From IMG/VR virus record IMGVR_UViG_3300035670_000279, positions 1-53,362 of that record: a stretch of DNA of 53,362 bases; one strand, given 5' to 3'. A model generated the notes under the pieces. That model was not told where the DNA came from. It was given only the letters and a program-made list of their open reading frames with translations, and made no database searches. How positions within the stretch are numbered: position 1 is the first letter of the stretch; every line of letters begins with the position of its first letter. The translations under genes and the position numbers were made by a program. The stretch is from a virus. Below are positions 8,608 through 17,728 of the stretch, piece after piece.

Positions 8608-9281
8608 GCGCGCGGGAGGATGGATCATCTGCCCTGGCTCTCCCGGATCTGGAGCGCCGCACCGCCAATATGATCCGCTTCGGTACGATCGCCGAGGTAA
8701 AGTTGTCCAATCCGCCCCGGGTCAAGGTCAAGTCCGGCAACATCACTACACGCTGGCTACCATGGGCTGTTGGCCGGGCTAGCACTGGCAAACGCGACTG
8801 GTCTGCTCCGGAGGTAGGCGAGCAGGCACTGCTGCTGTGCGCTTCTGGCGACATGCGCCAGGCCCTGGTCATTCCCGGCATCTATCAGAGCTCCTTTCCG
8901 GCCCCAAGCGACAACGCCAACTTGGACCTCACCGAATACGGCGACGGGACCAAGATTTCGTATGACCGGGAGGCACATGAGCTGGTGGCGGATCTTGGCG
9001 CGTGCAAGATCACCGCCAACCACGACAAGATAGAGCTGTCTATTGGTGGCGCCAAGCTGACGATGACCTCTGCCGGCAGCGTATTCGACGGACCGGTCAC
9101 CTTCAACGACCCGATCACCTACAAGGGCGGGATGACCGGTTCTGGTGGGTCTGGTGCCAACATCACTGGCGACTTCAAAGCCAGTGGCGGGGTATTCACC
9201 CACAACGGCAAGAACGTCGGCGAGACCCATAAGCACAACGGCGTCCAGACCGGCGGCGGCAACACCGGCAATCCAATCTAA
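8604..9281 (+). CDS. V: Baseplate spike, P2 gpV-like
   Basis: Trimeric membrane-piercing tip of a contractile tail. The 225 residues comprise an OB-like N-terminal domain (TIAEVKLSNPPRVKVKSG; VGEQALLLCASGDMRQALVIPG), then a beta-helix ending with THKHNG. The HxH motif binds the iron ion at the spike apex in P2 gpV. The Gly/Ser-rich stretch before the tip (GGMTGSGGSGANITGDFKAS) is also typical. It overlaps the previous gene (ATGA). Confidence 0.92.
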   Translation: MSAREDGSSALALPDLERRTANMIRFGTIAEVKLSNPPRVKVKSGNITTRWLPWAVGRASTGKRDWSAPEVGEQALLLCASGDMRQALVIPGIYQSSFPAPSDNANLDLTEYGDGTKISYDREAHELVADLGACKITANHDKIELSIGGAKLTMTSAGSVFDGPVTFNDPITYKGGMTGSGGSGANITGDFKASGGVFTHNGKNVGETHKHNGVQTGGGNTGNPI

Positions 9282-9290
9282 GGGGGCATC

Positions 9291-9638
9291 ATGAGCTTCT
9301 CTGGCACCAACGCCAACACCGGAAAGCCGCTCGATGGGGCGGCTCACCTCAAGCAATCGATCCGAGACATCCTGACCACCAGGATCGGCACGCGGGTAAT
9401 GCGTCGCGAGTATGGATCTCGCCTTCCGGAGCTGGTCGACAACCCGATGGGCGAACTGCTGGAAATGGAGCTGATTGCCGCTACTGCCGAGGCGCTGGAG
9501 CGCTGGGAGCCGCGCTTCTTGTTCGATCGCTGTTATGTGCATGGCCTATCTGATAACGGAAGTATCGTGATAGACTTGGAAGGTCGGGTGCTCGTAAATG
9601 ACGAGCCCCTCCGTATTGAAGGGATCGAGATCCGATAA
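9291..9638 (+). CDS. W: Baseplate wedge protein, P2 gpW / T4 gp25-like
   Basis: A 115-residue protein of the GPW/gp25 family that clamps the first sheath ring to the baseplate. Key features are HLKQSIRDILTTRIGTRVMRREYGS near residue 25, the conserved RxMRxxYGS box, and a C-terminal strand pair. GGGGG upstream of ATG 9291 is a good ribosome-binding site. The order V-W-J-I is exactly that of P2. Confidence 0.93.
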   Translation: MSFSGTNANTGKPLDGAAHLKQSIRDILTTRIGTRVMRREYGSRLPELVDNPMGELLEMELIAATAEALERWEPRFLFDRCYVHGLSDNGSIVIDLEGRVLVNDEPLRIEGIEIR

Positions 9639-9639
9639 T

Positions 9640-10539
9640 ATGCCTGTTTACAGTGCTATTGATTTATCACAGCTTCCTGAGCCTGCCGTGGTTGAAAATC
9701 TCGACTACGAGCAGATTTTCGCCCAGATGTTGGCCGATCTGCAGGCTCGCGATCCGGTGTTCACTGCGCTGGTGGAGAGTGACACCGCCTACAAGGTACT
9801 GGAGGTTGCGGCCTATCGTGAGCTCCTTATTCGCCGTCGCGTCAACGATGCGGCACTGGCAGTCATGCTGGCCTACGCCCAAAAATCTGACCTTGATCAG
9901 ATCGGCGCAAACTACAACGTTGCCCGCCTGGTGCTGGACCCTGGCGACCCTGGCGCCACGCCTCCGATCGATCCTACCTATGAGTTGGATGATGACTACC
10001 GTCGCCGAATCCAGCTCTCATTTGATGGTTATACCACTGCTGGCAGTTCCGCCTCGTACCTATTTCACGGACTCTCAGCGGCGCCAGACGTGAAGGATGT
10101 GCAGCCGGTTAGCCCCACCCCAGGAGTGGTTGTGGTCTACGTGCTTTCTCGCTCCGGGAATGGCGCTGCCTCACCGCAGCTGGTGGCAGAAGTGAGCGCC
10201 GCTCTGAACGCCGAAAATGTGCGGCCGATGACCGATCAGGTTGCCGTGCAAACGGCCACGATCGTCAACTACGCCATCACTGCCCAGCTGGTGATCTACC
10301 CAGGCCCGGATTCCACGGTAGTCCGCCAGGCCGCGCTTGATGCGGTCACCGCCTATGCCGACAGCCAGCACCGTTTGGGTTACGACGTGACCCTCTCTGG
10401 CATTTATCACGCCCTCCACCAGAGCGGCGTGCAGAACGTGGTCCTGACCTCCCCCACTGCCAACCTGTTGATCGGCGACGGCGAGGCCAGCTATTGCACA
10501 GCGATCACGCTTACGGTAGCGGGGGCGACCGATGTCTGA
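9640..10539 (+). CDS. J: Baseplate protein J, P2 gpJ-like
   Basis: Wedge component of the baseplate, 299 residues against about 302 in P2 gpJ. It has the family's N-terminal YEQIFAQMLADLQARDP, then LLIRRRVNDAALAVMLAYA and the AxxxDLDQIGANYNVAR segment. The upstream frame runs to 9598, but ATG 9640 follows the W stop directly and gives the usual length. The end overlaps the next gene by 8 bases. Confidence 0.92.
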   Translation: MPVYSAIDLSQLPEPAVVENLDYEQIFAQMLADLQARDPVFTALVESDTAYKVLEVAAYRELLIRRRVNDAALAVMLAYAQKSDLDQIGANYNVARLVLDPGDPGATPPIDPTYELDDDYRRRIQLSFDGYTTAGSSASYLFHGLSAAPDVKDVQPVSPTPGVVVVYVLSRSGNGAASPQLVAEVSAALNAENVRPMTDQVAVQTATIVNYAITAQLVIYPGPDSTVVRQAALDAVTAYADSQHRLGYDVTLSGIYHALHQSGVQNVVLTSPTANLLIGDGEASYCTAITLTVAGATDV

Positions 10540-11146
10540 TGACTTGCTGCCTGCCAATGCCACGCCTGCGGAGCGGGCGCTGTCGGTCACGATCTCCCGT
10601 GCTGCTTCTGTCCCAGTCCCTCTGCGAGACCTCTGGGATCCAGATAACTGCCCCATTGCCATCCTGCCTTGGCTTGCCTGGGCATTTTCTGTTGACGACT
10701 GGAGCTCTGATTGGTCCGAGCAACAGCAGCGGGCAGCCGTGAAGGAGTCCTATGCTGTTCATCGATACAAGGGGACGATCGGCAGCGTGAAGGACGCACT
10801 GAATGCGCTTGGGCTAGGTGTCCAGGTGCAGGAGTGGTTCAACATGATCCCGGCCGGTGCTCCATACACCTATCGGCTGCTGCTCGAGGTGAACCAGTAC
10901 GGCGTGAGCCTGGTGCAGCTGCAGAAGATCCAAAACGTGGTGGAGAACGCCAAGAACCTGCGATCGCACATGACCGATCTAGCGCTGACAGTGAAAGCAA
11001 AATCAGAGGTCTATGTGGGGGCGGTTTCACTGTCCGGGCACAATATATCGTTTTCCGCGCCTGCCGGTGCTCTGCTTATTGATGGGTCATGGATCCTTGA
11101 TGGCAGTGAGCAGCTAAACGGATTGAAGAACATTACTGGAGTATGA
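10532..11146 (+). CDS. I: Baseplate/tail protein I, P2 gpI-like
   Basis: A 204-residue protein linking baseplate to fibres. The N-terminal 140 residues carry the gpI signature (LLPANATPAERALS; WDPDNCPIAILPWLAWAFSV; YKGTIGSVKDALNALG). The remaining 60 residues are a beta-rich extension absent from the 176-residue P2 protein and may anchor the tailspike encoded next. Its start overlaps J. Confidence 0.9.
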   Translation: MSDDLLPANATPAERALSVTISRAASVPVPLRDLWDPDNCPIAILPWLAWAFSVDDWSSDWSEQQQRAAVKESYAVHRYKGTIGSVKDALNALGLGVQVQEWFNMIPAGAPYTYRLLLEVNQYGVSLVQLQKIQNVVENAKNLRSHMTDLALTVKAKSEVYVGAVSLSGHNISFSAPAGALLIDGSWILDGSEQLNGLKNITGV

Positions 11147-11147
11147 C

Positions 11148-13001
11148 ATGTCTGATTTTGATGGAAACCTTACACCTGCCGGCAGCTGGGAAGACGTTCC
11201 CCAGCTGAGTGTATTGGCTGTCGCGCTTGGAGGTGCTGGTGGACCTATGAACGCACAGGCTGTAGCCCTGACTGCGCGCACCGAGAAGCTGAAAACGGAT
11301 ATGGCCAGCTTAACTGATAAGGTTGGCGGGGCACTCTATGCTGCCATCCGTGCGTATAACGGCACCGCAGATCGCATCTACTGTCTCGGCCGTACTTCCA
11401 TGTTCGACGGTGCGCACGGCTGGTTCAAGCGCATCGCAACATCCAAGGCCGACAATGATGGCGTCTATCTTGTGGACGCTCAGGGGCGTACCTGGGAGCG
11501 TGAAAACAACGAGGTGGTGAACCCGGTCTGGTTCGGGGCGCTCCCGCTGGGCGGCGGAGATTCACTTCCTGCACTGACGGCGGCAACCAATTTCGCGCGC
11601 ACAAGGGGAGGCCTTGTCCCGCCCATCATCCGTGTGCCTGGTGGCAACTACACCATTAACGGCATGTGGGAGATCTTCGATTTCGCGCTGGCTACCATAA
11701 TTTTTGACGGGTGCCATTTTAGCGGCGTGTCATCAGCTGCACTGGATGCCGTTGTGCGCATCAACAACGCCAGCAACCTGAAAATCGTTGGTGGCGCTAC
11801 GGTAAGCGCCAACTACTTGGCCAACTACGCTTCCGCATTCGCGGTAATCGCGTCACCTGGTGGACTTATCAAACCCGACACAGGCATCGTATCCCATGTG
11901 GATGTTTTCGGTGTCACAGCAAAGGAAGCGAAAGTCGGTTTCAAGAACGGCAGAAAAGACCTAGATGCCCAGATCGCAGAACTGCAGTACCACGGATGTG
12001 AAACAATAGCCTGCCCTGTGTCCGTCTACAACGGTGGATCGCAGACTGGTGCGACCTACGTTGGCTGCACCCTGGCCTCCGCACCTGGCACATTTGCGTT
12101 GACGTCCAGGTTCCGCGTATTTGATATGGATGGCGGCCTTGTGCAAATGGTTGGTGGTGAGCTTATCAACTCTGGCGTTCCAGTTGGTACTTCTGACCAC
12201 TTTGGCATTGAGTTTAAGCCTGCGCAAAGCGCTGCATACGGCAACCCGTTCGGAACACTAAAATTAAGTGGCGTTCACATAGAGCTGACATCACCGCTTC
12301 TCTCTGTTGGGTCTGGCGCTACACCCGGATCGCTAAAATCAGTTGACGCAAATGTAAGCATAAGCAACTGCGGCGGCTTCGTTGAACAGGCGGACGGGCA
12401 GGCTTTTGCGTCAATTTTTGAACCGAGTTTTGCTGGTAAAATATCGATAGATGGGAACTGCAATTTCTATACAACCCAAACAAGAACCGGTCACAATGTA
12501 GACGCAAGCGCTGCCCCATCCTGCAAAATAGAAATTGGTCGCACCGCATTTGGGGCCGGTTTTAAGGACTGGATGGGCGGCTGTGTTGGCGGGATTCTAT
12601 ACCACCCCTTACTCCCTGTGGCTGTCGCTACCGGAACCGGCCAATCATTCCCTGCTGGCACCGCCACCATTGTCAAACTGGAAGCACTGTCTGGGTCATC
12701 GGGAATGTCCAGGTACGGCGTATATTCCTCGGCTACTGGCGAGATAACTATTCCCAAGGGGTGCCGAAACCTGAATATCAGGTTTTACGCGCAGGGTCTC
12801 GGTTTTACTGGTGACATATTCGTGCGCAAGAATGGCTCTGGCGTTGCGCAATTAGGCGCTGTAGGCTCAACTGGTGTAATTAATCTTGACTTCAACGAAG
12901 TCGCGCCTACCAATGGCGATAAGTACACCCTGATTATGCAGCCTACAACTGGCCCGATCACGCTGGCCGGTGCCAAGATGATTGTCTGCATGGAGTTCTG
13001 A
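11148..13001 (+). CDS. Tailspike protein with parallel beta-helix
   Basis: A 617-residue receptor-binding protein. The first 150 residues contain a particle-binding head. A pectate-lyase-like entry sequence follows (NPVWFGALPLGGGDSLPALTAA), then about 300 residues of short beta-strand coils (ATIIFDGCHFSG, NLKIVGGATVSANYL), and a C-terminal beta-sandwich. Such spikes usually bind or cleave capsule or O-antigen; no catalytic residues can be assigned from sequence alone. The gene is visibly richer in A and T than its neighbours and sits between conserved baseplate and fibre genes, which suggests horizontal exchange of the host-range module. Confidence 0.8.
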   Translation: MSDFDGNLTPAGSWEDVPQLSVLAVALGGAGGPMNAQAVALTARTEKLKTDMASLTDKVGGALYAAIRAYNGTADRIYCLGRTSMFDGAHGWFKRIATSKADNDGVYLVDAQGRTWERENNEVVNPVWFGALPLGGGDSLPALTAATNFARTRGGLVPPIIRVPGGNYTINGMWEIFDFALATIIFDGCHFSGVSSAALDAVVRINNASNLKIVGGATVSANYLANYASAFAVIASPGGLIKPDTGIVSHVDVFGVTAKEAKVGFKNGRKDLDAQIAELQYHGCETIACPVSVYNGGSQTGATYVGCTLASAPGTFALTSRFRVFDMDGGLVQMVGGELINSGVPVGTSDHFGIEFKPAQSAAYGNPFGTLKLSGVHIELTSPLLSVGSGATPGSLKSVDANVSISNCGGFVEQADGQAFASIFEPSFAGKISIDGNCNFYTTQTRTGHNVDASAAPSCKIEIGRTAFGAGFKDWMGGCVGGILYHPLLPVAVATGTGQSFPAGTATIVKLEALSGSSGMSRYGVYSSATGEITIPKGCRNLNIRFYAQGLGFTGDIFVRKNGSGVAQLGAVGSTGVINLDFNEVAPTNGDKYTLIMQPTTGPITLAGAKMIVCMEF

Positions 13002-13003
13002 CC

Positions 13004-14344
13004 ATGGCATATAAAGTAATTCATACCTCGCTTGGGCTTGCTCTGCTTGCTCAGGCAAAGGCTACCGGGACGCCTATCAACCTTACTGAGGTAGCAGTGG
13101 GCGATGGCAATGGTAACCCGGTAACGCCGAGTGAAGGACAGACCAACCTAGTGCGGGAGCGGTTCCGCACCCAGGTGAATACTGTCTACCAGAGCCAAGA
13201 CAACCCGACCATGTACATCGTTGAGGCTATTATCCCGGCCTCCACCGGTGGCTTCGTCATGCGCGAGGTGGGCGTTTTCGATGCGAACGGCAACCTGTTC
13301 GTTGTCGGCAATCTTCCTGACACCACCAAGCCGACAGACGGCGATGGCGCGTTTTCTGATACCGTGATCCAGATCCCGTTCGTGGTGAACAACGCGGCGG
13401 AAATCACGCTGATGGTTGACCCCAACGTGGTGGTTTCCACCCGCCAGTGGATCCTGAACACCATCACCGTCTGTCACCTGCTTCCTGGTGGTACCACTGG
13501 CCAGATCCTGACCAAGAAGTCGAACGCATGCGGTGATGCCGAATGGAAAGACCCCACCGATGTGAATGTCACAGTTTCCAGCATCGAGGAAACCCAGACG
13601 CTGGCAGCCTCGCAGACCGTGGTCGACTGGGCTTTAGTCAACAACACCGGGCTGGCCGTCTACATTGAGGGCGTGCGCCTACGCGCTGACCAGTGGACCA
13701 AGCACCCGACCATCAATACCAGGATAACGTTGGCGACCACCTACCCAGTAGGCACCAAGATCGTGGGCACCCAGAACGAGCCAGCAGGCACCCTGCCTGA
13801 CCCGCTGGTGAAGGGTCAGAACTTGGCAGACGTGCCTGACAAGGCAATTGGCCGGACGAACCTTGATGTATTCAGCAAGAACGAAACCAGGCAGATGGCG
13901 CCTGCCGGTCTGGTGGCTGGCTTCGCTCGTACCACCGCGCCTTCTGGGTGGTTAAAGTGCAATGGTGCAGCGGTGAACCGCGTCGCCTATTCCGATCTGT
14001 TCGCGGCAATAGGAACCATCTACGGCGCCGGAGACGGCTTCAACACCTTCAACTTGCCTGATTTTCGCGGCGAGTTCCCGCGTTTCCTGGATGATGGGCG
14101 TGGGGTGGACGCTGGGCGCGTGCTCGGCTCTTGGCAGGCGGATATGATCAAGTCGCATGAACATGACCTTCCGACCGAAACTGCGATCGCTGGCAATCGC
14201 GCTGTTTTGAAGGACGCCGGTTTTAACATCAGCACTCCGAACAACTCTGCGCCAACCACCGGCTATCGCGCTTATACCTACGAGACCGGCGGCGTGGAAA
14301 ACAGGCCGCGCAACGTGGTCCTGCTGGCCTGCATCAAGTTCTAA
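13004..14344 (+). CDS. Tail fibre, gpH-like with tail-collar C-terminus
   Basis: A 446-residue fibre. The first 160 residues are the P2-type fibre attachment domain (MAYKVIHTSLGLALLAQAKA; FRTQVNTVYQ; GGFVMREVGVFDANGNL). The C-terminal part has a phage tail-collar domain (GWLKCNGAAVNRVAYSDLFA and NTFNLPDFRGEFPRF). The last 70 residues contain SHEHD, a motif common at fibre tips. It follows the tailspike by two bases, so the virion carries both a spike and a fibre. Confidence 0.88.
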   Translation: MAYKVIHTSLGLALLAQAKATGTPINLTEVAVGDGNGNPVTPSEGQTNLVRERFRTQVNTVYQSQDNPTMYIVEAIIPASTGGFVMREVGVFDANGNLFVVGNLPDTTKPTDGDGAFSDTVIQIPFVVNNAAEITLMVDPNVVVSTRQWILNTITVCHLLPGGTTGQILTKKSNACGDAEWKDPTDVNVTVSSIEETQTLAASQTVVDWALVNNTGLAVYIEGVRLRADQWTKHPTINTRITLATTYPVGTKIVGTQNEPAGTLPDPLVKGQNLADVPDKAIGRTNLDVFSKNETRQMAPAGLVAGFARTTAPSGWLKCNGAAVNRVAYSDLFAAIGTIYGAGDGFNTFNLPDFRGEFPRFLDDGRGVDAGRVLGSWQADMIKSHEHDLPTETAIAGNRAVLKDAGFNISTPNNSAPTTGYRAYTYETGGVENRPRNVVLLACIKF

Positions 14345-14353
14345 GGGGGAGAC

Positions 14354-14656
14354 GTGAGCGAAACAAAACCTTGCTACCAGTTCAACCACGCAGGCCTGCT
14401 GCTTGGCGAGACAGTCGCCGATCAATCTCCGCTCGAGCCTGGCGTGTTCCTGCTGCCGGCCGGCTGCACATTCACATCACCTCCTGCCGAAGTGCCTGAT
14501 GGGAAGTGGCCGCGCTGGAACGGCCATGTCTGGGATCTGGTGACCAAGCCGGTACCTGCCAGTGACAACACTGATCCTGTCGCCAAGCTGCAGGCGTTCC
14601 TGGCCGCCAACCCCGACGTTGCGGCTATCATCAACGATGGAGGCGCCAATGTATGA
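14354..14656 (+). CDS. Tail fibre assembly-type protein
   Basis: A 100-residue protein with GTG start and a strong AAGGGGGAG ribosome-binding site. It has the signature PAGCTFTSPPAEVPDGKWPRWNGHVWDLV, shared with small fibre-assembly chaperones and fibre-associated proteins, which are usually encoded right after the fibre they help fold. The C-terminal tail is Ala/Asp-rich and overlaps the next gene (ATGA). Confidence 0.7.
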   Translation: MSETKPCYQFNHAGLLLGETVADQSPLEPGVFLLPAGCTFTSPPAEVPDGKWPRWNGHVWDLVTKPVPASDNTDPVAKLQAFLAANPDVAAIINDGGANV

Positions 14657-15354
14657 GTCGAGTCCTAGACCTTTGGGCCGGCATGACCGGCACTGTTCTG
14701 CCCTTTGCTGGCGCTTCTGCGCCGACTGACTGGCTGCTCTGCTACGGGCAGGCCGTCAGCCGGACTACTTACGCCAACCTGTTTGCCGTCATCGGCACCA
14801 CCTACGGGGCTGGGGATGGGTCCACCACCTTCAACGTCCCAGATCTGCGCGGGCGGGTGGCTGCCGGCAAAGAGAACATGGGAGGCACTGCTGCTAACCG
14901 GCTGCAGGTATCCACCACGATCACAACGACGGCCGGCAGCGCGACGGCCACTGTGGCCTCTGCCGCGGGACTGGCGGAAGGGATGGCGGTTAACGCCAGC
15001 ACAGTCCCTGCTGGCGTGACGATCTCGGCGATCAGCGGAACCACCATTACGCTTTCGACCGGAACCGGAGTCACAGCCGGTACCGCTACGGCTGCCCGCT
15101 TCTCCCCGATCGGGGATCCGCAATCTCTGGGCCAGACTGGCGGCGCTCAGACACACACCCTGACCACGCCGCAGATGCCAAGTCACAACCACTCCCTCGG
15201 TGGCAGCTACAACACCAACCGGGCAACTAGTTCTGGCGGCAGTGAAGCTATTCTGTCTCAGCTTACTGCGACTAACACAAGCAGTACTGGAGGCGGGCAG
15301 GCGCACCCCAACGTTCAACCGACTATCGTTCTGAACTCAATCATCAAGACGTAA
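14653..15354 (+). CDS. Second tail-collar-domain fibre protein
   Basis: A 233-residue protein whose N-terminal half is a tail-collar domain (DWLLCYGQAVSRTTYANLFA; TTFNVPDLRGRVAAG), clearly paralogous to the end of the upstream fibre. A Thr/Ala/Gly-rich beta insertion of about 70 residues follows (TTITTTAGSATATVASAAGL), then QMPSHNHSLGG and a QPTIVLNSIIKT ending typical of the family. It may cap or replace the fibre tip. It closes the operon; a terminator follows at once. Confidence 0.8.
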   Translation: MSRVLDLWAGMTGTVLPFAGASAPTDWLLCYGQAVSRTTYANLFAVIGTTYGAGDGSTTFNVPDLRGRVAAGKENMGGTAANRLQVSTTITTTAGSATATVASAAGLAEGMAVNASTVPAGVTISAISGTTITLSTGTGVTAGTATAARFSPIGDPQSLGQTGGAQTHTLTTPQMPSHNHSLGGSYNTNRATSSGGSEAILSQLTATNTSSTGGGQAHPNVQPTIVLNSIIKT

Positions 15355-15360
15355 AATAAT

Positions 15361-15392
15361 AGCCCGCATCAAAACGGATGCGGGCTTTGCTT
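15361..15392 (+). terminator. Terminator after the fibre genes
   Basis: AGCCCGCATC-AAAACG-GATGCGGGCT, a 10-bp perfect stem, followed by an interrupted T-rich stretch (TTTGCTTT). It ends the baseplate/fibre unit before the sheath gene. Confidence 0.75.
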
Positions 15393-15446
15393 TGCGGCGA
15401 TATACTACTGATCGCATAGTGTCAAACTATTATCGAGGACAATGAA

Positions 15447-16961
15447 ATGCCCGAGACTTTTCTGCACGGCGTCGAGGTAGTCGAGATTAACGACGGCCCG
15501 CGCCCGATTCAAACCGTCCGGTCCGGTATTATCGGGGTTTGCGGTACGGCCCCCGACTCCCAGCAGGAAGTCAAGGCCACGCTGCTGACTGGTGCTGTCG
15601 GATCCAACAATGCACAGACCTGGACCTCCAAGCTTGCAGGCGCGCTGGGCAACCAGATCTCCCTCAAGCTGGTTGACCCCAAGGCCAACAACGCCGCTCT
15701 GTCGATCTCCGTATCGAACCGCGACATCACGGTTAAGCTGGCCACCGGCTCTACCGGCGCGATCACCACCACGGCAACCGCCCTGGCTACCGCTATCGCC
15801 GCTCACGACGATGCCAAAGAGCTGGTGACCGTTGCCAACACTGGCGCATCCACTGGCGCTGGCGTGCTTGCTGCCCTGCGGATGACCTACCTCGCCGGCG
15901 GTATCGACGAGGCGTTCCCGCTGAACACTCCGGTTCTGGTGGCTGGCAACCAGGCCCAGGCTGCTCTGCTCGGCGCTGCCGGCACGTTGCCCAAAGCCAT
16001 GAACGGGATCTTCGACCAGACTGGCGCTGTGGTAATCGTGGTGCGAGTGGAAGAAGGAAACACCGAATCCGCCACCATCACCAACATCATCGGCGGGGTG
16101 GACTCCGGCACCGGCAAGTACACGGGTGTTTACGCCTTCCTGGGCGCCGAGTCCGTCGTCGGCTTCTGCCCGCGAATCCTGTGCGCCCCCGGTTGGACCC
16201 ATCAGCGCACCACTACCGCCAACAGCGTCGTGGCGGAGCTGGTAGGTATCGCCGAACGGCTGCGCGCTGTGATCATCGCGGATGGCCCGAATTCCTCCGA
16301 CGCGGCAGCTATCACCTACCGTGGCGACTGGGGCAGCAAGCGGGTGTACGTGGTCGATCCGTGGGTGCAGGTGCGCAACGACTCCGGCGACATCACCAAC
16401 GAGCCGGCTTCCGCCCGCGTGGCAGGACTGATCGCCAAGATCGACAACACGCTCGGATTCTGGTGGTCTCCGTCCAACCAGGCGATCAACGGCATCGTGG
16501 GCACGTCCCGCCCTGTCGACTTCACCTTGGGGGATGCCAACTCCCGTGCCAACCTGCTGAACGAGCAGGAAGTGGCTACCATCATCCGTCAGAATGGTTT
16601 CCTGCTGTGGGGTAACCGGACCTGCTCTGACGATCCAAAGTGGGCGTTCCTGTCGGTCGTGCGTACCGCCGACATGATCAATGATTCGATCCTGCGCGCG
16701 CACATGTGGGCGGTGGACCGCAATATCACCCGTACCTACCTGGACGACGTGACCCAGGGGGTGAACGATTACCTGGCCTCTCTGCAGGCGCAGGGCGCGA
16801 TCCTGGGTGGTGTCTGCTACCCGACTCCGGACCTGAACACCCCGGCCAACATTGCGCAGGGCAAGGTGTTCTTCGACTTCGACTTCACCCCGCCGTACCC
16901 GGCCGAGCACGTCACCTTCCGCTCGAAACTGGTGAACACTTACATCGAAGAGATCCTCTGA
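15447..16961 (+). CDS. FI: Tail sheath protein, P2 FI family
   Basis: Contractile sheath subunit of 504 residues, longer than P2 FI (396) because of an inserted domain at roughly residues 35-150. It begins TFLHGVEVVEINDGPRPIQT, the usual sheath start, and ends FTPPYPAEHVTFRSKLVNTYIEEIL, the conserved C-terminal sheath motif. The presence of sheath and tube genes makes this a myovirus. ATG 15447 was chosen over the out-of-frame ATG at 15442; GAGGA lies upstream. A terminator follows the stop. Confidence 0.95.
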   Translation: MPETFLHGVEVVEINDGPRPIQTVRSGIIGVCGTAPDSQQEVKATLLTGAVGSNNAQTWTSKLAGALGNQISLKLVDPKANNAALSISVSNRDITVKLATGSTGAITTTATALATAIAAHDDAKELVTVANTGASTGAGVLAALRMTYLAGGIDEAFPLNTPVLVAGNQAQAALLGAAGTLPKAMNGIFDQTGAVVIVVRVEEGNTESATITNIIGGVDSGTGKYTGVYAFLGAESVVGFCPRILCAPGWTHQRTTTANSVVAELVGIAERLRAVIIADGPNSSDAAAITYRGDWGSKRVYVVDPWVQVRNDSGDITNEPASARVAGLIAKIDNTLGFWWSPSNQAINGIVGTSRPVDFTLGDANSRANLLNEQEVATIIRQNGFLLWGNRTCSDDPKWAFLSVVRTADMINDSILRAHMWAVDRNITRTYLDDVTQGVNDYLASLQAQGAILGGVCYPTPDLNTPANIAQGKVFFDFDFTPPYPAEHVTFRSKLVNTYIEEIL

Positions 16962-16984
16962 CGCACATTTTCAAACCAACTGAA

Positions 16985-17008
16985 AGGCCCTCATCAGAGG
17001 GCCTTTTT
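16985..17008 (+). terminator. Terminator after the sheath gene
   Basis: AGGCCCTC-ATCA-GAGGGCCT, an 8-bp stem followed by TTTTTATTT. It also lies at the 3' end of the converging endonuclease gene and may stop transcription in both directions. Confidence 0.85.
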
Positions 17009-17621
17009 ATTTCAGCCATTCCATGCATTCAGTCAGAATCATTCTATTATGCTTCTCCATGTTCATGGCTGCTGGAATAACCTGCAGATTTCCAGCCACA
17101 TGAAGGCCAGACGCTTTCTTTCCCAGCAGCGGAATCATATGATCAACATGCCATTTGATGCCGGTGGCATCACCTCGCTCTGAGGCCAACGTAAGCGCCT
17201 CACAAAATACGAATTCATCAAGCTCTCCATGCCATAATGGAGTGCGCGATTTTTTATTTATCTTCCGGCGGCGGGCTCCGACTTTTCCTGGCTCTGGATT
17301 TTTAGCATAGCGCTTGCGTCCGTCCTGTCTGCTTGCATTTACATCTACCCAGTATCTAGCCTTGTTTCGTGCTCGCGCTTTATCCAGGTTGTTTGCATAC
17401 CATTCAGCAGCCCTGGCTCGCTCCCTCTCCCTATTCTTTGCGCAGTTCATCCTATTCCGCTCTTTGTTATGCTCGTGCTTGTAATAGTAGATAAGCCGGT
17501 GGCATTCGACGCATGTGGCATTATTGGTAAATCTTTCCGCCACATGGCCTTTCTTGCATGGCTTTCCAGTGAAGTATCTTGGCGCCCCTGCTGCAAAGGC
17601 TGACGATCTATTTGCGTGCAT
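17007..17621 (-). CDS. HNH homing-type endonuclease
   Basis: A 204-residue free-standing endonuclease on the opposite strand to all neighbours. The N-terminal zinc-finger-like part has FTGKPCKKGHVAERFTNN followed by CVECHRL (two CxxC-type pairs). A very basic middle follows. The C-terminal HNH core is KWHVDHMIPLLGKKASGLHV and GNLQVIPAAMNMEKHN. The gene is AT-rich and interrupts the usually adjacent sheath and tube genes. This is the typical pattern of a mobile endonuclease gene lodged in a conserved structural region. It has no part in virion assembly. Confidence 0.9.
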   Translation of the reverse strand: MHANRSSAFAAGAPRYFTGKPCKKGHVAERFTNNATCVECHRLIYYYKHEHNKERNRMNCAKNRERERARAAEWYANNLDKARARNKARYWVDVNASRQDGRKRYAKNPEPGKVGARRRKINKKSRTPLWHGELDEFVFCEALTLASERGDATGIKWHVDHMIPLLGKKASGLHVAGNLQVIPAAMNMEKHNRMILTECMEWLK

Positions 17622-17665
17622 AAATTCATCTACGCTGATGGTTTTTTGACATCGTACCGAATGTT

Positions 17666-17692
17666 TTGACTATGGCGCAAGCGTGATATGCT
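17666..17692 (+). promoter_or_regulatory. Candidate extended -10 promoter for the tube operon
   Basis: TTGACT (17666-17671) is followed after 15 bp by TATGCT (17687-17692), preceded by TGA to give an extended -10 (TGATATGCT). The spacing is short, but the extended -10 can compensate. It lies between the endonuclease start and the tube gene and would restore transcription cut off by the sheath terminator. Confidence 0.4.
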
Positions 17693-17728
17693 TACTTGGT
17701 GTGCACACTCAAATCGAGGTAAAAGAAT

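Noticed and set aside
15401-15406. TATACT ahead of the sheath gene as a promoter
   Set aside because: No acceptable -35 was found 16-18 bp upstream, and the region overlaps the terminator tail.
15405-16910. Long minus-strand open frame opposite the sheath gene
   Set aside because: It is antisense to a certain gene, rich in Arg/His/Gly as expected of a GC-rich shadow frame, and lacks a start signal. The same applies to 5462-7210 minus and 28710-29741 plus.
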